From Folioceros fuciformis (lineage: Eukaryota > Anthocerotophyta > Anthocerotopsida > Anthocerotales): DNA of 38,070 nt. The notes under the pieces are model-generated. The model was not told the DNA's origin. It was given only the letters and a program-made list of their open reading frames with translations, and made no database searches. The position numbers and the translations under genes were made by a program. Below are positions 34,052 to 38,070 of this stretch, in pieces (position 1 is the first letter of the stretch; each line of letters begins with the position of its first letter). The DNA lies in assembly GCA_049999805.1 (NCBI GenBank), contig JBNGIO010005930.1:1-38070 (forward strand), written 5' to 3'.

Positions 34052-34516
34052 CCCCGAGCTGCAGATGCGGATGAGCTTGCGAGGAAGCCACAGAGTTGCG
34101 TGTCTGCGTGGGACGACGAGCCATGGAGTCGCCTCGTGCTCTGACCGCCTAACTCTTGATTGGCTGCCATGGATACTTGGGTGAAGGCGAGGACGAGTTC
34201 AGTCGTCCAAATTACAGGATGGTATGCCACGTCCTCGACTTGAGGCGGTGTAACGTCGCGAGTAAACATTTCGTAGTATGTATGTGAATCTGCTGCTCCC
34301 GATGCACGGAATACGTACTGAATGAAGCTTCCGAAGGTCTTGCATGTGAACGACGCTCTCATGCTCGTGGAAGCTTTGTACTGTATAGCATGCTCTGCAA
34401 GGCGGCGAGGAGGATACTGTTCCATGCTGCGGCAACGAGCACGACCTCAGTCGGGCAGGTAGACGTGCAGCCCTGAAAAATTGGTGCAGGATCGTAAGAA
34501 ATATTGAGTCGTTGCC
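34052..34516. promoter_or_regulatory. Divergent intergenic region between PPO and the PPR gene
   Basis: PPO leaves to the left and the PPR gene to the right, so this stretch must hold both upstream regions. Two minus-strand frames are open here without domain support. No second TATA box facing right is obvious. Confidence 0.5.
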
Positions 34517-34798
34517 ATGTCTGAAAAAATAAGAAAAAGCCCTCTGTTTGCAGCTGGATCTGAGGTTGTCGCGCTGTGCGCACATCACCGATGGGACGGA
34601 GTCTTTGTGGATCCGCAGCTGGTGGGAGCCTGCAGGGAATGGACGGGATCGTGTGTGAGTACAGAACCCTCGTCGTTCACCTGCTATGCTGATTCTGCAA
34701 ATAATCTAACCTAATCTTCTCCGTGATCAAGTGTGGCCAAGGATGTAACGGGAGCGGGGGAAGTTGTTTCCCAGGGAAGTGCGGGGGCCAGGCTGAAC

Positions 34799-35950
34799 AT
34801 GCTGGTGGAGCAGGGCATGCTGAAGGAAGCCCTCCACGATGTGGACCTGCTCGCTCACCACGAGGTTCGGCTGTCCAGCCATTTGCTATGTCGCCTGCTG
34901 CAGCTGGCTCTTAACAGGAAGGACTTGGCAGCCGGGAGGAAGGTGCAACTTCTCATCACCAACTACGGGCTTGACTCCAATGCTGTGCTGGTGAACCTGC
35001 TTATACAACTATTCTCGGCCTGCGGGGACCTGGAGCAGGCCACTGCTGCTTTCTATAAGCTCCAGTCGCCCACGGTGGAGGCGTGGAGGGCAATTATTAT
35101 GGTACATGTGAGGCAATGTCAATGGCAAAAAGCGATTAGGTTGTATGCAGAGATGCGTGAAGCAGGTGTGCAGCCGGAGGAACATGTGTATGTGGCAATC
35201 CTAAAGTCATGTTCCATGGCGGTGGCTGTGCGTCAAGGTCGGGAAGTGCACGCCCATATTATGGCCTCTGGGCATGAGCAGAATTTGTTTGTAGCCACCG
35301 CCCTGATTGCCATGTACGTTAAGTTTAGGAGCATTGATGATGCCTCCAATGTGTATAGCCAGCTGCGGAAGCGCGACTTGGTTTCCTGCAACTTTTTGAT
35401 GGCAGGCTATGCTGACAATGGTTGTGGGCTGGAAGCCCTCAAGGTTTTTGGTGAAATGCTCCGCATGGGTGTGAAGCCAGATAATGCTACGTTTGTAAGT
35501 GCGTTCAAAGCATGTGGCCTGGTTGGGGCTCTAGATCAGGCCAAGCTCATCCACGCCAGCTCCATCCAGCTTGGGCTGAGCCTCAATGCAGCTGCTGTAA
35601 GCAGCCTAACTGAGATGTACATCAAATGTGGAAGCCTGGAGGATGCTCGTCTGGCCTTTGATGAAGCACACAGAAGGGATTTGAAATGCTGGAATGTATT
35701 ATTGGCAGGGTACGTGCAGGGTGGGCATCCCCAAGAGGCCTTGGTGCTATTTCACAAGCTGTGTGAGGATGGCCTTAGGTTGAACAGAACTACATTTTTC
35801 ACCGCCCTCAGAGCTTGTAGCAGCTTACGCGACCTAGATCAGGGCAAGCTGACACACGCTTGGGTCGTTAAAGCAGGACTGGATGCGGACCCGATGCTGA
35901 TGTCTGCACTTGAGGAAATGTATCATAGTTGTGGCTTTGCAGGGAAGTGA
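34799..35950 (+). CDS. PLS-class pentatricopeptide repeat protein, no E/DYW domain
   Basis: From the ATG at 34799 the frame gives 383 residues of helical PPR repeats that would bind organelle RNA. About ten repeats are visible in P-L-S order, for example TVEAWRAIIMVHVRQ, EEHVYVAILKSCSMA, NLFVATALIAMYVK, DLVSCNFLMAGYADNG, DNATFVSAFKACG, NAAAVSSLTEMYIKCGS, DLKCWNVLLAGYVQGG and NRTTFFTALRACSS. It ends in SALEEMYHSCGFAGK, partway through an S repeat, and lacks the E/DYW tail usual for PLS proteins, so the 3' end is truncated or continues in an exon I cannot see. The frame upstream of 34799 is open to 34727 without ATG. A possible first exon (34517-34654, donor GTGAGT, joining at 34742) would stay in frame and add an N terminus. 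Confidence 0.9.
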   Translation: MLVEQGMLKEALHDVDLLAHHEVRLSSHLLCRLLQLALNRKDLAAGRKVQLLITNYGLDSNAVLVNLLIQLFSACGDLEQATAAFYKLQSPTVEAWRAIIMVHVRQCQWQKAIRLYAEMREAGVQPEEHVYVAILKSCSMAVAVRQGREVHAHIMASGHEQNLFVATALIAMYVKFRSIDDASNVYSQLRKRDLVSCNFLMAGYADNGCGLEALKVFGEMLRMGVKPDNATFVSAFKACGLVGALDQAKLIHASSIQLGLSLNAAAVSSLTEMYIKCGSLEDARLAFDEAHRRDLKCWNVLLAGYVQGGHPQEALVLFHKLCEDGLRLNRTTFFTALRACSSLRDLDQGKLTHAWVVKAGLDADPMLMSALEEMYHSCGFAGK

Positions 35951-37171
35951 CTGGCAACTCCGGACACAGGTTCCCCTTTTCATTCGTGCGCCATGTGCTG
36001 ATCCATGTTTGTAGTCCAATTGAGGTGGCTGGCCCCTGAGGGCAAGACATGCAGTAAGTCGGGTTTGACTAATCTGATTTCAGGTCTTTGAACTTGCAAG
36101 GCATCTGATCACTTGTTCAATCTAGCTGGGATCCTGCTGTTGTTGCAACTTCCTTCTGAAGGGAAGGTGGATTGTGACACGCAAACACTGGCGGTCCGGA
36201 TGAGCACGTTCTGGTGCGGTTTGATGGAGCGCCTGAGGACATCATGGAACGGGTTGGAAAGAAGTAAGGAACCCAGGGTAACAAGTTGATTGGGCACCTC
36301 TGAATATCAATTAGGAATGGTGGAAACACACTGAATACTGTGGATGCTTCAGGATCATTGGTATCCAGGATTTCCTTTCCGAACCTTGTTCTGGTCGGAC
36401 GTCGCAAGGCAAATCAATAGAGAGCAGGTACCCTCTTGCCCGATGCTGTAATCGCCATTCGATCTTAGTTGAAAAAAAGCCACATATGTACCCATTCCAA
36501 CAGCTGAATGCCCTCTCAACCAGACTTCAACCGGATGTTTTTAGCCTTGGTGCTTGTTGCGCGCAAGTAGAAGATGTGAAAGGAATTGCAGACTACAGTA
36601 CCAATTTCGTCCAAGTCCTACACTTCCCAACTTTTTTCCCAGGGGCTCGCAAGCTGACAGGGACATGTACAGTACTGTACATGGCAGATTTGCCTAGGTA
36701 ATATCCAACATTCGGCTGGTGTCAGACCTGCCTGGCTCAACTTACATACAGTACTTGCCTTGGAGGAGAGCCAGTTGCAACCAGTGCGTGGGACGCTTCA
36801 CGTGTCGGCTAGAGGACATGGCTTTGGTCGCCCAAGTTTGGAGAGAACTAATGAGAATCCAACGCATGTCGCAGTGGACATGTAGTCTGGCTCAGCAGCA
36901 CTGGATGCTTCAAGATAAGGAAGCCCATGCGATCCGTTTTGGCGTCAGTGAAGTTACGGTGGCCCAGGCACAGCATAGTCAGGGGCGTTTGGGAATGGAA
37001 ATGTATGGACAGAAAGCCACGCGACCCACAAATGAAATCAAGTTTCTGTGGGTGTAGGGGAATTGGCGGTAGAAGAAATGTACGTGAAAATTTAATTTTA
37101 AATTTTCATGGATTGTGTGTTTGCAAAATTTATTTATTTATATTACATTTAGCATTCATAGATATACGTGT
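35951..37171. other. Unassigned sequence between PPR and tRNA genes
   Basis: About 1.2 kb with no recognised coding family on either strand and no continuation of the PPR repeats. Just before the tRNA the DNA turns AT-rich (37080-37160). Frames at 36486-36701 and 36719-37057 have no supporting motif. Confidence 0.5.
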
Positions 37172-37176
37172 GCGGG

Positions 37177-37219
<43 letters not shown>

Positions 37220-37244
37220 GCGTGTTCGATCCACGCTCACCGCA
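37172..37244 (+). tRNA. trnF-GAA: tRNA-Phe (anticodon GAA)
   Basis: A 73-base nuclear-type tRNA gene. The acceptor stem GCGGGGA pairs with TCACCGC (one G-A mismatch at the fifth pair, which plant cytosolic tRNA-Phe also has), D arm with GCTCAGTTGGGAGAGC, anticodon GAA at 37205-37207 in the loop CTGAAGA, T arm with GTTCGATCC, discriminator A. No intron and no encoded CCA. Internal A box (TAGCTCAGTTGG) and B box (GTTCGATCC) are intact. It reads UUC/UUU codons in cytosolic translation. Confidence 0.98.
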
Positions 37245-37253
37245 CAGCATGCA

Positions 37254-37257
37254 TTTT
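37254..37257 (+). terminator. Pol III terminator of the tRNA gene
   Basis: A TTTT run ten bases after the tRNA 3' end, the minimal RNA polymerase III termination signal. Confidence 0.6.
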
Positions 37258-38070
37258 GAGTTGTGGAACTAGGAAGTCTGTCCTTTTGTTATCTGTCTTT
37301 CTTCCTTCATAGGGACGTGGAACAAGGAACCAATGTTGACCACCTAGGGAGCGGGTGGCCTCCTCACGTTGGTGGTCAACAATGCCACCTGCTCTTTTGG
37401 CTCTTTAAGCCTACATGCGTTGATGAGGAACCTACGGGGCTCAAGGAGTAGAGAATCTTCCTCATCTTCCTCTGCAGAGTGATCCGGTCTCCTGCAGTGG
37501 TATTCAAAGGAGTGAAGCACCCTTTTGCTGAAGACATTAATACCTCACCCTTGCAAGATACCAAGAGGTAACAATAAGAAGATTAGGTGGAGGGCAGCAA
37601 CAAGAGAACAGGAGCTAATTGCACAATGGCTAGAGAAGGAAATAAGCTAAGCTAAGCTAAGCTAGGAAGGCTGAATAATTGTTGAAGAGAGAGAATAGCT
37701 GGTTGCCTTCTGATTAGACAGGATATTTACTGGATTGCTTTTTGGTTTGCTTTAAATCCTGCCATTGGCGCTTGCTTTAAATCCTGCCATTGGCGCCTAG
37801 GTACCTAGCCTAGATAGAATACATGGAAGGCTAAGGAGTATAACATGGGCTAAGATTGCTCATCCTGGTGTGGATTGGATTTCTGGTGTTTGAGGGTGCC
37901 TAGGGTGGCATTTCTAGACTTGGCTGCGAAGCCCCTTTCGATGCTGATTTTTGAAGGAATTAGTCCTTCATCATGAGGCAATTGTCACTCTTGTCCCTCA
38001 CTCCAACTATCTCACTAGTGAGGCTATTAGTTTCTGCGACCATAAGCAGCAAATTAGGGAAGCCTACAAT
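37258..38070. other. Right-edge sequence with short repeats, no gene recognised
   Basis: An 11-bp perfect inverted repeat (TGTTGACCACC at 37334-37344 with its complement at 37371-37381) could form a hairpin. An AGCTA pentamer run lies near 37645-37665. A perfect 25-bp tandem pair lies at 37747-37771 and 37772-37796. No coding family is recognised. Confidence 0.6.

Noticed and set aside
37334-37381. 11-bp inverted repeat as a terminator or transposon end
   Set aside because: No flanking target duplication, no transposase and no transcript that would end there; a chance hairpin is as likely.

Overview
The window looks like nuclear DNA of a land plant. It carries a plastid polyphenol oxidase with DWL and KFDV domains, a FATB-type acyl-ACP thioesterase, a PLS-class PPR protein, a GDSL esterase, a plant-type tRNA-Phe(GAA) and a Ty1/copia retrotransposon primed by initiator tRNA-Met. 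It also carries an apparently intact WASH-complex subunit 3 (CCDC53) gene. I recall the WASH complex as missing from Arabidopsis, so a non-flowering plant (bryophyte, lycophyte or fern) is my best guess; this is inference. Introns are short (about 70-165 bp, one of 597 bp) with GT-AG borders, and every gene I could reconstruct uses TAG as a normal stop except the PPR gene (TGA).

Layout. 1-13.2 kb is repeat-rich. It holds AT-rich sequence with two 100-N gaps, a decayed ribosomal protein S16 copy (3959-4380, minus), a dispersed retroelement-like repeat (from 4515), and a full-length but dead copia element with both LTRs (5580-12165) inserted in older repeat DNA. 13.2-23.1 kb contains two direct copies of a 1.4 kb block. 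The first (13229-14621) holds a broken WASHC3 copy and the second (21549-22964) lies within the intact WASHC3 gene (22157-23117, minus, six exons). Between them sit an AT-rich intronless GDSL esterase (15083-16183, minus), a 72-bp and a 149-bp tandem repeat, a second copy of the dispersed repeat, and an unidentified decayed coiled-coil ORF (18004-19979). 23.7-34 kb is the gene-rich part, all on the minus strand: FATB thioesterase (six exons), TSR3 rRNA acp-transferase (about ten exons) and polyphenol oxidase (three exons). From 34.5 kb a PPR gene runs on the plus strand, divergent from the polyphenol oxidase, followed by unassigned sequence and the tRNA-Phe gene.

The genes are unrelated housekeeping and metabolic genes and do not form a pathway: plastid fatty-acid export (FATB), 18S rRNA modification (TSR3), phenolic oxidation in the thylakoid lumen (PPO), organelle RNA processing (PPR) and endosomal actin nucleation (WASHC3).

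The most interesting signals are the intact WASHC3 gene beside its decayed duplicate, and a decay signature in which nearly all premature stops in the copia element and in the unknown 18-20 kb ORF are TAG, often where CAG glutamine is expected. That fits deamination of methylated CHG sites. The unknown ORF may represent an undescribed mobile-element protein.
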